A stretch of 64,000 bases of DNA from Serripes groenlandicus (GCA_031761405.1 JASEVX010000370.1:96157-160156); one strand, 5' to 3'; shown: positions 23,742-33,856, counted from the stretch's first letter. Program-made: numbers and translations. Notes: a model not told the origin generated them from the letters alone.

Positions 23742-24216
23742 AATCTGTACAAAAATCAATCTTATTACCATGGGATAAGTACCAGAGAGTCTGAGACTAA
23801 TTAAACAGAGATGTTTAGATGTGAATGAGTCATCAAAAAAGGGTATACATCGTTTAGGATGTGTAAGTCTCTCACAGAAAGATATCATAGCTTCTTTACC
23901 ATCCCGATACGCAGCTAGAGCTGAAACCATCTTAAATTATATTGTCAGAGATCCGAAAACAATTATGTCATGGAACGATAAGGGAGAACTGATCTACGAA
24001 AAGAAGCTAATACCAGGATCTCACATTGTGGATTTATTGAAAGATAGCCAATTTAAAAGACAAAATGAAAAACCAATAGGAGCCAAAGCGTTTTATGATG
24101 GATTGAAAGCTGTTCACTTGCCAGCTACACTTCTTCGAAACGCTCCTACATTTACAAGGAAGAGAAGCTTTCCACCTGATGTACGTGATCAATCGAAGAA
24201 AAAATGGATCGATTAA
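23738..24216 (+). pseudogene. Conserved hypothetical protein of Polinton-like element (broken)
   Basis: ATG at 23738 overlaps the end of the preceding gene. The frame is broken by a shift between about 23790 and 23821; from there it is open to a TAA at 24214-24216. Visible segments include SLPSRYAARAETILNYI, SWNDKGEL and IPGSHIVDLL, then a Pro-Ile-Gly patch and a basic tail. This pattern (a LP-x-R/Y-R-A helix, a W-x-x-x-G-E/R strand and a P-G-S-x-I-x-D-L-L loop) recurs, from memory, in proteins located next to integrases of animal transposons. The function is unknown to me. A DNA-binding or virion-associated role is only a guess. It overlaps the integrase start by 13 bases. Confidence 0.55.
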
Positions 24217-25098
24217 TGAAGTGGAAAGAGTATCTTGCCTCCATATATTATGATCCTAGTCATCCGGGGAGTTTCGCAGGTTCGGAAAAACTATACAAAA
24301 CTGTCAAAGCGGAAGGGAAATATAAGATCGGAAAATACCGTATTAATTCTTGGTTACAGGATCAAGAGGCATACTCCTTGACAAAAGGAGTAAAAAAACG
24401 ATTTCAGAAAAGCTTAGTGATCGTGGAAGGTCTAGATAGTCAATGGGATTTAGACTTGATGGACATGTATAGCTTACAGAAAGTAAACGATGGCATTCGC
24501 TATGTACTTGTGGCCATTGACATATTTTCCAGGTATGTGTGGTGTGTTCCAGTTCGAAATAAGACTGGTGACGATATTGTAAACGCTCTAAGATCCATTT
24601 TTGCGGGGTCAAGAAGACCTAAAGTAATTCTTACAGACAAAGGAAGAGAATTTAAAAATGCCAAGGTATCTGCATACCTGAAAGATATACACATACATCA
24701 TTTTACAGCTCAAAATGCTGATAAAGCTAATTATAGTGAACGAGTTATCAAGACATTGAAACATAAACTGTTTAGATATTTAATCAAGACTCGATCCAAA
24801 CGTTATATTGACGTCCTAGAAGCCACAGTGAGAAGCCACAGTGAGTAGTTACAACAATACCTACCATCAAAGTTTGGGCAGATCACCTGCAACCGTCAAC
24901 ATATCAAATGAAGCTGAAAGTCGATTTGAGCAATACCTTAAACGGAAAAAAATCAAACTGACATCGAAGCGCTATCGATTTAAAATAGGACAGACTGTAC
25001 GAATCTCTCACATTAAAAACGTTTTTGATAGAGAATATTCACAAAAGTGGACGGGTGAACTCCTGGTTAAAAAGGTATTTACAGAAGATAGTTTATAA
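24204..25098 (+). pseudogene. Retrovirus-type (Polinton) DDE integrase, broken by 13-bp duplication
   Basis: Relic of an rve-family integrase that would insert element DNA into chromosomes. ATG at 24204 lies inside the end of the upstream gene (13-bp overlap). The N-terminal region has the 'YYDPSHPGSFAG' segment expected for Polinton integrases. The catalytic core follows, with an Asp in DLDLMDM (about 24453), Asp in TDKGREF (24636-24638) and Glu in YSERVIK (24738-24740), about 33 residues after the second Asp. All three acidic residues are present. The frame is destroyed by a tandem duplication of 13 bases (24819-24831 repeated at 24832-24844). The C-terminal part resumes in another frame (24841-25098) with a chromodomain-like end. 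A retrotransposon piece begins within about 20 bp of its end. Confidence 0.93.
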
Positions 25099-25099
25099 A

Positions 25100-25400
25100 C
25101 TATGCAAATAGTTCTCATTTGAAAAAACCTCGTATCTGTCCTAAATGCATGCTTTTGACGGAACGCCCGGTTGCCCATCTTATACTTCACTGCATTTGCA
25201 ACAGCAGTATTAGATATTGTTTGTGGAAGTCAGTCATTGGCGTAACAGGTCTTGCACTATTCAATGAACTAAAATCTCAATCCCCTGTTTCACAGGTGGT
25301 AGATCTGTTAGGTGGACTGTCCCATTATAGTAAAGCCTCTCAAAACTCTGAAAAAAAGATGTCAGACATACTACTCATTCATTCCACTCACACAATGCTA
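25100..25400 (+). pseudogene. LINE ORF2 C-terminal fragment
   Basis: The frame from about 25119 carries the LINE zinc pattern C-x2-C-x9-H-x4-C (CPKC..H..HC), then a C-terminal region with a tryptophan and a VVDLLGG motif. This matches the part lacking in the copy at 466-2268. It is 5'-truncated and joined directly to the integrase relic, so it probably marks where a retrotransposon inserted and hid the right end of the Polinton-like element. Confidence 0.7.
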
Positions 25401-25429
25401 CTTCATTTAATTGTATTCCATATGAGTCA

Positions 25430-25690
25430 CTCATTCATCCACCCAGCCGTCCATCAATCCATCCATTTATCCATGCATTCACTTATCCATCTATTCACCC
25501 ATCCTCTTATATCCATCAATCCATCCATTTATCCATGCATTCACTTATCCATCTATTCACCCATCCTCATATATCCATCAATCCATCCATTTATCCATGC
25601 ATTCACTTATCCATCCATTCACCCATCCTCATATATCCATCAATCCATCCATTTATCCATGCATTCACTTATCCATCCATTCATCTGCAG
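25430..25690. repeat. ATCC-rich minisatellite, ~62-bp unit
   Basis: About four copies of a ~62-bp unit made of ATCC, ATCA and ATTC tetramers (start words ATATCCATCAATCC at about 25509, 25571 and 25633, plus a diverged first copy). The frames across it are repeat artefacts. Confidence 0.9.
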
Positions 25691-25714
25691 TGTGAATTCT
25701 CGTCAATTTTTTTC

Positions 25715-26280
25715 GAACGAGAATTCCAATTATGTATTACTTATTCATATTATACATGGAAAGCGGAATTTATCATATCATATATTTAGTCGTGCAATCA
25801 AAAATATTTATTTAATATTCTAAATTTTTTCTTTGAATTCATGTGTATGACTAACTATAGCATGTGTAATATGTAATAATATCTTAATAAGTATGTGCTT
25901 GTTCTTTTGTGTTGTGATATGTTATGCTTTCTGATGTTGTTTGAACCTTTTCCCTCATCTTAACAACTTTTGACCCATTAACAATAGTAGGCATTATAGA
26001 GCATTGTGACAAATGGTGAAATTGCTCGTAGTGAACAATTTTGCCTTTAATCACAATGTTTTCAACGCTGTCTTAAGATATAGCCTGTTGTTTTCGTAAA
26101 TGATGCATTCTTATCTTTAGGTCCTTAAAGCATCCATCAATCTGCAGAATGATTTCTTGTCATCTTGTCATGGAGGAAGCACAAATTCTGCATTACTTCA
26201 TCTTATTACTTCTGGAATGCAGGTTATATTATATTTAGACCTGCAATCAGAAATATTTTCTTTTTATTAGTTGGTATTTT
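25715..26280. repeat. Diverged direct-repeat pair around a MITE remnant
   Basis: A segment at about 25725-25810 and one at about 26190-26275 share ATT(C/A)TG(C/T)ATTACTT..TT(A/C)AT..GGAA and ATATTTAG(T/A)C(G/C)TGCAATCA(A/G)AAATATTT. Between them (about 25945-26075) are words of TTAA family T: CATTGTGACAAATGG, AATTGCTCGTAGTGAACAATT and CACAATGTTTTCAAC. These may be two copies of one transposon 3' end. Confidence 0.5.
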
Positions 26281-26399
26281 TGCATGTAATTGTAATTGTC
26301 CATATTCATTGTCTTGTGCTTGTAATTTTTTGGATTTGCTAGGTATCCCTTATTGTCAGGCTTTTCCGTCTGTCTGTCCGGTTTGTTTTTTAGCGACGA

Positions 26400-26694
26400 T
26401 CCACAGGCAAAACCACAGGCTGATTTCAATGAAACTTGATGAAAAGGTGCCAAAAGAGCTAAGGGTGTGCACGTTTGAGTTTCGTTTCTAACGACCCACC
26501 TGTTGCTATGCAGCTAGCGAAATAACGTGTTTTAAGAACAAAACACGTTTTCTATCTTCTGCTACAGTTTTCAATCTGGAGAGATGAAACTTCGGTTTGA
26601 GATATTTAAAAAAAACATATTCATTATGATTTTTGATTTAAGCCTTTGATTTCAAATGCTAGCCTTCGAAAGATAGCCGTTGCTATGCAGCTAT
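26400..26694. repeat. Dispersed repeat shared with 39490-39740
   Basis: Shared words: TTTGATTTA(A)GCC(T/C)TTTG, CAAATGCTAGCCTTC, AAAGATAGC(C/A)GTTGCTATGC and TTTCTATCTTCT(G/C)CTACAG. At both places the block sits against a Helitron-like element (26695-27126 and 38806-39486), so it may be part of, or a frequent neighbour of, that family. Confidence 0.6.
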
Positions 26695-27126
26695 CAAAAA
26701 AGCTCACCTGATTTTATTCATTTTCACTTCAGTCATATAAGCCCCGCCCTCTGGCGGCCATAGTCTTCAACCAATAAACATGGCTTAAAGGAATCTGATA
26801 GAAGGTCACACTAGGAATATTTCTACAAAATTATTTGAAAATCGGCCATACACTTTCGGAGGAGAAGATTTCTTTTCACTAAAGCCATATCATGCAAAAT
26901 AGCCCCGCCCCCTGGCGGCCATGTTTTACGACCAATCAACATGGCTTCAAGGAACTTAATAGTGGGTCACTTAAGGAACATTTCTATAAAATAATTTGAA
27001 AATTGGTCAAATACTTTTGGAGGAGAAGATTTTTTAAGTTTTCACTAAAGCCAAATAAGAAGACGGTCGCTGGACACAAGGCGATCACAATAACTCAACT
27101 GAGTACTTCATGCTCAGGAGAGCTAA
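26695..27126 (+). mobile_element. Helitron-like (pearl-type) element, 5'-lacking copy
   Basis: Two core units (each with GCCCCGCCC..TGGCGGCCAT, AACATGGCTT, ACATTTCTA and GGAGGAGAAGAT) and a 3' end with a degenerate hairpin CTCAACTGAG..CTCAGGAGAG followed by CTAA (27123-27126). The usual 5' head GGGCCATGATGGCCC is missing. Confidence 0.65.
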
Positions 27127-27219
27127 AAATGCACAATAAGTTATTTCTCCTTTTTCCACAGTGTTTTTGACAAAACAAAATAAACAATCTGTTGTCATCA
27201 GTTATTTGTGAATGGGAAA

Positions 27220-27440
27220 AGTCAAAACCTTTCTAACATACAAGAAATCTGAAGCAGAGGACATTGAAAACATCTAGGCAAAAAAATATATGGTAACAAT
27301 ATATGAATAAAAGTCAAACTTTTAAATAGAGTTGAAAACATTATAGCTCATTATGAGCAATTTCTTTTATGTCACAATGTTTTCAAAATGTTGCCTGCTG
27401 CAGAGGCATCAGAAAACATCTGTATGCTGGAAAGGATTAA
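27220..27440. mobile_element. TTAA-family MITE, left end worn
   Basis: Right end CATCTGTATGCTGGAAAGGATTAA (TTAA at 27437-27440). Internal words are GTTGAAAACATTA, GCTCATTATGAGCAATTTCT, GTCACAATGTTTTCAAAA and CTGCTGCAGAGGC. Left end AAAACCTTTCTAACATA lacks the TTAA. Confidence 0.6.
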
Positions 27441-27656
27441 ATCAACATGTAAGGCAATGGGTTAGGTTTAATAATGGAAAATATGTCACATATATATTTA
27501 ACTTCTTTTTTACCATTGATACGAGTAAAATTAAGATATGACTTCATATTGCCAATAAAATACAATAGATGCAATATACACCTTTAAAATAATATACTGT
27601 ACTGATATGATGATAATGATTTAAAAACACCATACATGTTCATTTATATATATATT

Positions 27657-29244
27657 ACAAGAGGGCCATGATGGCCCTGGAATCGCTCACCTGATTTATT
27701 TTTTTCACTTTAGCTATATAAGCCCCGCCCCCTGGCGGCCATAGTTTCCGACCAATAAACTTGGCTTGAAAGAAACCGATAGAGGGTCACCCTAGGAACA
27801 TTTCTACAAAATTATTTAAAAAATCGGCCTGACACTTTTGGATGAGAAGATTTTTTAAATTTTTCACTACAGCCATATAAGGCAAAATAGCCCCGCCCCC
27901 CTGGCGGCCATGTTTTTTTACCAATCAACATGGCTTGAAGGAATGTAATAGAGGGTCATCCAAAGAGCATTTCTACAAAATTATTTGAAAATCAGCCTGA
28001 CACTTTCGGAGGAGAAGATTTTTTAAGTTTTCACTCTAGCCATATAATGCAAAAAAAGTCCTGCCCACTGGCGGCCATGTTTTTTGACCAATCAACTTGG
28101 CTTGATGGAATCTGATAGAGGGTCATCCAAGAAACATTTCTACACAATTTGAAAATCGGCCTGACACTTTCGGAGGAGAAGATTTTTTAAGTTTTCACTA
28201 CAGCCATATAAGGCAAAATAGCCCCGCCCACCTAGCGGCATATTTTTTGACCAATCAACATGGCTTGAAGACATCTGTTAGAAGGTCATCCAAAGAGCAT
28301 TTCTACAAAATTATTTGAAAATCGGCCTGACACTTTCGGAGGAGAAGATTTTTTAAATTTTCACTTTAGCCACATAAGGCAAAATAGCCCCGCCCCCCTG
28401 GCGGCCATGTTTTTTGACCAATCAACATGGCTTGAAGGAATCTGATAGAAGGTTATCCAAAGAGCATTTCTACTAAATTATTTGAAAATCGGTCTGACAC
28501 TTTCTGAGAAAAAGATTTTTTAAGTTTTCACTATAGCCATAAAAGGCAAAATAGCCCCGCCTCCCCCCCCCCCCCTGGCGGCCATGTTTTTCGACTAATC
28601 AACATGGCTTGAACAAATCTGATAGAGGGTAATCCAAAGAGCATTTCTACACAATTATTTGAAAATCGGCCTGACACTTTCGGAGGAGAAGATTTTTTAA
28701 GTTTTCACTATAGCCATATAAGGCAGAATAGCCCCGCCCCCTGGCGGCCATGTTTTTTGACCAATCAACATGGCTTGAAGGAATCTGATTGAGGGTCATC
28801 CAAGGAACATTTCTCCAAAATTTTTTGAAAATAGGCTTGACACTTTCGGAGGAGAAGATTTTTTAATTTCTCACTATAGCCATAAAAAGCAAAATAGCCC
28901 CGCCCCCCTGGCGGCCATGTTTTTCAACCAATCAACATGGCTTGAAGGAATCTGACAGAGGGTCATCTAAAAAACAATTCTACAAAATTATCTGAAAATA
29001 TGCCAACCAGTTTGGGAGAAGAAGAATTTTGAAGTTTTTTTCATTTCGTTGCCATGGAAACCAGAATTCTGCATGGATCCAACACATTTGAAGGAAATCC
29101 GGTAAGATTATTGAGAGGATGCTTTCTGTGAAGTTTCATCCCAATTGACCTACTGGTTACTGAGCAGAAGAAGTTGACGGCCGACGCACGACGGACAAAA
29201 GGCGATCACAATAACTCACCTGGAGCAAAGCTCAGGTGAGCTAA
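27657..29244 (+). mobile_element. Helitron-like (pearl-type) element with 8 core repeats
   Basis: The 5' head ACAAGAGGGCCATGATGGCC contains a perfect palindrome and then CGCTCACCTG. The 3' end has the hairpin CTCACCTGGAGC/GCTCAGGTGAG followed at once by CTAA (29241-29244). A 3' hairpin plus CTRR is the Helitron terminal signature. The TCACCTG of the head is inverted in the tail, as in Helitron2-type ends. Between them are about eight tandem units of ~168 bp (markers near 27722, 27892, 28052, 28218, 28385, 28553, 28732 and 28897), then a unique stretch (29035-29200) with GACGCACGACGGACAAAAGG. No Rep/helicase gene, so non-autonomous. Confidence 0.8.
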
Positions 29245-29291
29245 TAAAATATGGGTGAATGTTTGCATGAACGAATAATCTAAAGAAAGGG

Positions 29292-29490
29292 TTAACCGCT
29301 TTCCACATACAAAAAATCAGCAGCAGACAACTCGGAAAACATATTAGCAAATATGGAAAAAAATCATAATGAAAGTATATATATTAAATGCGGTTGAAAT
29401 TATTTTGGCAAAAGGGAAAATTGCTCAACATGCTACATCTTTCTTTCCAATGTTATCTGCTGCAGAAGCATCTATTTAGGGAGAAATTTA
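29292..29490. mobile_element. TTAA-family MITE
   Basis: Left end TTAACCGCTTTCCACATA, then AGCAGCAGACAACTC and AAAATTGCTCAACATG; right part CTGCTGCAGAAGCATCTAT. The right terminal TTAA is degraded (GAAATTTAA). Confidence 0.6.
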
Positions 29491-29715
29491 AAATAAGCTG
29501 TAGCTTTCTTTTCAATCCTTGAAAATTTGATTATGTATTGAATTGTATAATGAAAATTACTGAATAAAATATTGTTTAAACTAGAAGCATTTGTATGTTG
29601 GTAAAGGTTAATATTCTCTCTCAAAATTGTACCAACACCAGTAGTTCAAAGTTTTTCTTTCTCTTACATTGTTTCTTTTAAGACTTTCTAGATGGAAGGT
29701 ATTCTTTATATAATT

Positions 29716-29860
29716 TAACCCTTTTTCACTTTCAGACGCATTCCGACGCATCTGCAAAGCATTGTGGTAAAAGTAGAAATTAATCAGTATTGCTCACAAT
29801 GCCTCTGACAACTTTTAAAAACACTTTGGCAAATGGAGAAATTAGTCTATAGTTTATGAG
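29716..29860. mobile_element. TTAA-family MITE, right-truncated
   Basis: TTAACCCTTTTTCACTTTCA at 29716, then GACGCATTCCGACGCATCTG and TTGCTCACAATGC. The right end is lost in AT-rich sequence. Confidence 0.5.
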
Positions 29861-31320
29861 GTATATATAATAAAAGGTGCTATTTTATAACAGGTTATCA
29901 CATTACATAGTACACATAAACAGTGATCCGGAAATTTTGAAATCTCAAATCCCCCCCGTTAATTTGTTTTACATTGAAACTCTTTTAAAAGCAAATGTAT
30001 ACAAATTTCATGTGTCTTGCAGGTTACCTTGCATAGATCTCGATGGTTGCATAACAGTGTCATCGCTCGTTAATGTCAATGTAGAAGTACTTTACAAATC
30101 ATAATTTTTCAAAATTTGCAGACAAACATAACCGCGCATGTGCTCGTTCGTACTTAAGATTGTTCGACCCGTACGAACTAGAAAATTATTGGTTTCGCAT
30201 AGAAGATACGTTTCTCTTGTCTGTATGGTTAACTTTGTTTTGTCTATATAAAAATAAAATTTACTACAAAAAGGTCTTTGTTGTTTTGGAATTACCATGA
30301 CTGAAATAATCAGAGAAAGCCATTTTCTTAGGTAAGTACCAGTTAAGTAATTATGAACCGGTTTGACACCGATTTTTTAACATCGCAAGTAATTTCGTTG
30401 AGCCCTTTCACTAATGTATCGAAGAACAAATTAAATGAAATGACGTTAAAACTTCTGCCTTATAAAATATACAGTGAAAAATTTATTTTTACGAAATGTT
30501 TCGTAAATATCTCTTTTTCCATACCGTCTTGAAAGGTTACAAAGGTCACGTGACCTATGGAAATTCCCTAATAACCCCAACAGCCAATCAGATGCATGAA
30601 ATTATTACCGCATGCATTCAATGGAATTTTTTCGAGTAATTCCGTCATCCATTCATCACCGAGGTATTCCGATTGACATTATCTATCACTTAACACGATT
30701 GTCAAACTTAATTGGATCGATAATCCTGTTTACGTCACGGTAAGCGACTATCTCGAAGGTGTACAGACGACTCTGTTTACAAAGTGACCTGTAGCGGAGG
30801 TGTTATATAGTTAGCTGTATAGAAATTTCTGGACCGATTTTATATTAGTTTTAATTTATAACAAGACATGGAAATTCCATGAAACCAGGTTTTCTATAAT
30901 GGAAAGTGTTTGATTAAGAATTAACAGATCTGTCAAATCTTTCTGTTAATAGGTAATCAAAGCTAGTAATTCAAGTAACAGGGAATATTTCTATTGATGA
31001 ATAATCATAATTACTTTGTCAATTAAATATATCACAATTTTATCTAACAAATATCAGTTCAATACAAGTCAATCGTGTGTTGATGGCCTCATTTATTAAG
31101 AACATATAATAGATAACAGATATTAAGCAACCTTTTGTTGTAAGCAGCCACATTTTAGGCTCCCTAATGCCAGGTTGATAATCAGTGATCTGCCTTAACC
31201 CTTTACTTGATAGTAACACGTTTATGCCTTTGCAAACACATTGTCTTAGAAGCTATAGATAAAATATTTAAATGCAACACATTGTATTGATATAATGCAT
31301 ATCTATGCTATATTCTTTTA
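29861..31320. other. No gene recognised
   Basis: Single-copy-looking DNA with no coding frame that I can support. One notable motif is the E-box palindrome listed at 30543-30556. Confidence 0.4.
30543..30556. promoter_or_regulatory. E-box palindrome AGGTCACGTGACCT
   Basis: Perfect 14-bp palindrome with a CACGTG core in the context bound by USF/MITF/TFE-type factors. A CCAAT box occurs in AGCCAATCAG at about 30580. No transcription start could be placed, so a regulatory role is inference. Confidence 0.3.
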
Positions 31321-31329
31321 AATTACCAA

Positions 31330-32245
31330 GTTATTTAATATGGAGCATATTTGCGCGAAGTTATTTGAAAATATCTATATGCATGGTAAAGTTATGGTCT
31401 GAACAAAAAAAAAGTTCAAGTAAAGTATATTTTCTGTCACTGTGACCTTGACCTGGAAGCTAAACACATAAATTGTGCATATGACACAGCGTCTTGATAT
31501 GGTGTGTATATCTGTTCCAAGCTATTTGAAAATATCTCTATGGATGAAAAAGTTATTGTCCGGACAAGAAAAGTTCAACTGTCATACTGATGTCTATTTG
31601 TTGTCACTGTGACCTTAACTTTAAAGCTACAGACAAAAGTTTTGCATGTGACACATCATATTGATATAGTTCATATTTGTGCCAAGTTATTTGAAAATAT
31701 CTCTATGCATGACACAGTTATGGTCCGGACAAGAAAAGTTCAATTAAAGTATATTTCTTATCACTGTGACCTTGACCTTGAATCTACATATTTTTTTTTT
31801 TTGCATTTGGCACATTGTCTTGATATGGTGCATGTTTGTGCCAAGTTATTTGAAAACAGCTCTATGCATAACACAGTTATGGTCCGGACAAGAAAAGTAC
31901 AATTTAAGTCTATTTCTTATCACTGTGACCTTGACCTTGAATCTACAGATTTTTTTTTGCATTTGGCACATCGTCTTGATATGGTGCATGTTGTGTCAAG
32001 TTATTTGAAAATATCTCTATGCATGACAAAGTTATGGTCCGGACAAGACAAGTTCAATTAAAGTATATTTCTTATCACTGTGACCTTGACCTTGAATCTA
32101 CAGATTTTTTCTTTGCATTAAGCACATTGTCTTGATATGCTGGATGTTTGTGCCAAGTTATTTGAAAATATCTCTATGCTTGGCAAAGTTATGGTCCGGA
32201 CAAGGAAAGTTGACGCCCGCCCGCCCGCCGACTTCGCCAAACTAA
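31330..32245 (+). repeat. Tandem repeat, ~165-bp unit, Helitron-like core
   Basis: Five to six units, each with CACTGTGACCTTGACCTTGA, TTTGGCACAT..CTTGATATGGT, GTGCCAAGTTATTTGAAAA and TATGGTCCGGACAAGAAAAG (markers near 31440, 31605, 31760, 31918 and 32078). It ends with GCCCGCCCGCCCGCCGAC and then ACTAA (CTAA at 32242-32245). The words resemble cores of the Helitron-like elements at 36371 and 40035, but the 5' head and a clear 3' hairpin are missing. A 150-codon frame across the units is a repeat artefact. Confidence 0.75.
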
Positions 32246-32252
32246 TTTTTTT

Positions 32253-32547
32253 AACAAAAGTATTGAATAGATTTGAAAAATGATAGTGCCTGCAGACTTT
32301 TGATTCACATTATCTAGTGATTACTATGATGTTTATGTGCAGGACTCCGCAAAACCGATAAATTGCCGGTTTAAACCGATTATGAACTCGGCGGACCAGT
32401 TTCAATCTTAAAACTAGTAACTAAATCGGTCCAGGAATTTTTAACTATTGCCGAGTCCTGCACATAAACATCATAGTAATCACTAGATAATGTGAATCAA
32501 AAGTCTTCAGACACTATCATTTTTCAAATCTATTCAATAATTTTGTT
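32253..32547. mobile_element. Long hairpin / foldback element, ~95-bp arms
   Basis: Left arm 32253-32347 (starting AACAAAAGTATTGAATAG) and right arm 32453-32547 (ending CTATTCAATAATTTTGTT) are reverse complements with only a few mismatches, over about 95 bp. The loop is about 105 bp and contains AAACCGAT..CCGGTTTAAACCGAT words. No ORF. It could be a foldback MITE or the source of a long hairpin RNA. Confidence 0.9.
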
Positions 32548-32623
32548 TTCTTTAAGAATTTCAACATTTTTAAACAATGTTTTCCGAAGTCGGCTGCTTC
32601 AGATATCTTGTATGTGGAGAGGG

Positions 32624-32818
32624 TTAACCCTTTCCCACATATAGACGCTTTCAGACGCCTCTGCAGCAGACCATTTTCAAAACATTTTCACCAATTGCCA
32701 CAATGTTTTCAACTGTATTTAATAATTAAACTATCATTAATGGTGACTTTTTACATTTTTTCATAAGATAGTTTCAAAGTCGGCTGATGCAGATATCTTG
32801 TAAGTGGAAAAGGGCTAA
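32624..32818. mobile_element. TTAA-family MITE
   Basis: Left TTAACCCTTTCCCACATATA and right TGTAAGTGGAAAAGGGCTAA (last TTAA mutated to CTAA). Another right-type end (TTGTATGTGGAGAGGGTTAA) lies immediately before the left TTAA, so a second truncated copy (about 32550-32627) shares the TTAA. Confidence 0.8.
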
Positions 32819-32940
32819 GATGGCCTCCAGAGGTCTCTGAAAGGAGGAGTAAATTGGCCTTTACTCTTAAACATTTATTTTATCAACCATTTAAAACCTT
32901 TGTTGTGGGTAGAAAAAAGAGTATTCTGAATCAGACGATT

Positions 32941-33165
32941 GTATTTATTTATTTATTGGGGTTTTACGCCGCTTTCAACAATATTTCAGTTATATCACGG
33001 CGACAGTTCACTTATTCATGATCCCTGGGTAAACAAACCAGTACTAGGCTAGAAAATGTGCCTTTCCCAAGGGCACTCCACCATCACCGTAGTGCTGCGA
33101 CTGGGGATCGGACCCGGGACACCCGTTTTCGAAATCCCCGATGCTAACCACTCGAACACAGCGGA
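32941..33165 (-). mobile_element. tRNA-derived SINE, minus strand
   Basis: On the minus strand a tRNA-like head contains GTGGTTAGCATCGG (A-box region) and GGTCCGATCCC (B box, plus about 33107-33117). The body and the family-specific 3' part (GCGGCGTAAAACCCC) follow, then a (TAAA)n tail (plus 32941-32957, ATTTATTTATTT). It is the best-preserved copy of the SINE seen in pieces at 4140 and 12440. Confidence 0.8.
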
Positions 33166-33219
33166 TTTCTACGATTGTTGTGATTACCAACAAAATAGGT
33201 TATGGAGGACTAATAAGGA

Positions 33220-33425
33220 TTGAACCCTTTCCCACATACAACAAATCTGTTGCAGAATAAAATCTCTATTATTGTAGGTATAATTACTGAAAAAAGTTGA
33301 AAATATTTTGTGGCAACAGGAGAAATTGCCCGTTTTAAGCCATGTCTACTTTTGTCACAATGTTTTCAAAAGTCATCCCCTACGGAGGCGTCAGAATGGG
33401 TCTATATATATAGGGAAAGTGTTAA
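33220..33425. mobile_element. TTAA-family MITE, abutting next copy
   Basis: Left TTGAACCCTTTCCCACATAC, right ATATAGGGAAAGTGTTAA. Core: AAATTGCCCGTTTTAAG. It shares its right TTAA (33422-33425) with the next copy. Confidence 0.8.
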
Positions 33426-33596
33426 CCCTTTCCCTCATATAGACGCTTTCTGAAGCTTCTGCAGCAGATGGCTTTTTGAAAACATAGTGACAATAGAAGA
33501 AATTGCTCAAACGAGCAATTTCTCCTTTTTCTATTTTTTGACAAAATATGTTTAAAGTCGTCTGCTGGATAATTGTTGTATGAGGGAAAGGGTTAA
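33422..33596. mobile_element. TTAA-family MITE, well-preserved ends
   Basis: Left TTAACCCTTTCCCTCATATA, right TATGAGGGAAAGGGTTAA (33579-33596): an almost perfect terminal inverted repeat. Centre AGAAATTGCTCAAACGAGCA followed by ATTTCTCC is a perfect foldback. Confidence 0.88.
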
Positions 33597-33654
33597 GGCA
33601 TGAAATAGCTATACCTTCTCTTAAAGAGCATCATAAATAAAATTATATAATTCT

Positions 33655-33840
33655 TTATAGCATTTTACCACATGCAGGCAAGATTTTACACATCTGCAGC
33701 AGATGCCTTTTTGAAAACATTATTGCAAAAGGAGGCAATTTCTCCCTCGATTCAATAAATATCTTTCATTTCAAGAGATTGTTTTCATATTTCTGCCTGG
33801 ATAATTTTAAAACAAATTGCTGCAGATATGTAGCATGTTA
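33655..33840. mobile_element. Degenerate TTAA-family MITE remnant
   Basis: CTGCAGCAGATGCCTTTTTG, AAAACATTATTGCAAAAGG and AATTTCTCCCTCGA, then TTGCTGCAGATATG. The terminal TTAA sites are lost. Confidence 0.5.
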
Positions 33841-33856
33841 GAAAGATAGATAGATA

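Noticed and set aside
25119..25823. Single 234-codon gene
   Set aside because: Only the first ~85 codons are LINE-like; the rest translates the ATCC minisatellite.
31609..32061. 150-codon open frame as a gene
   Set aside because: It spans three tandem units of a ~165-bp repeat and repeats its own peptide with the unit period.
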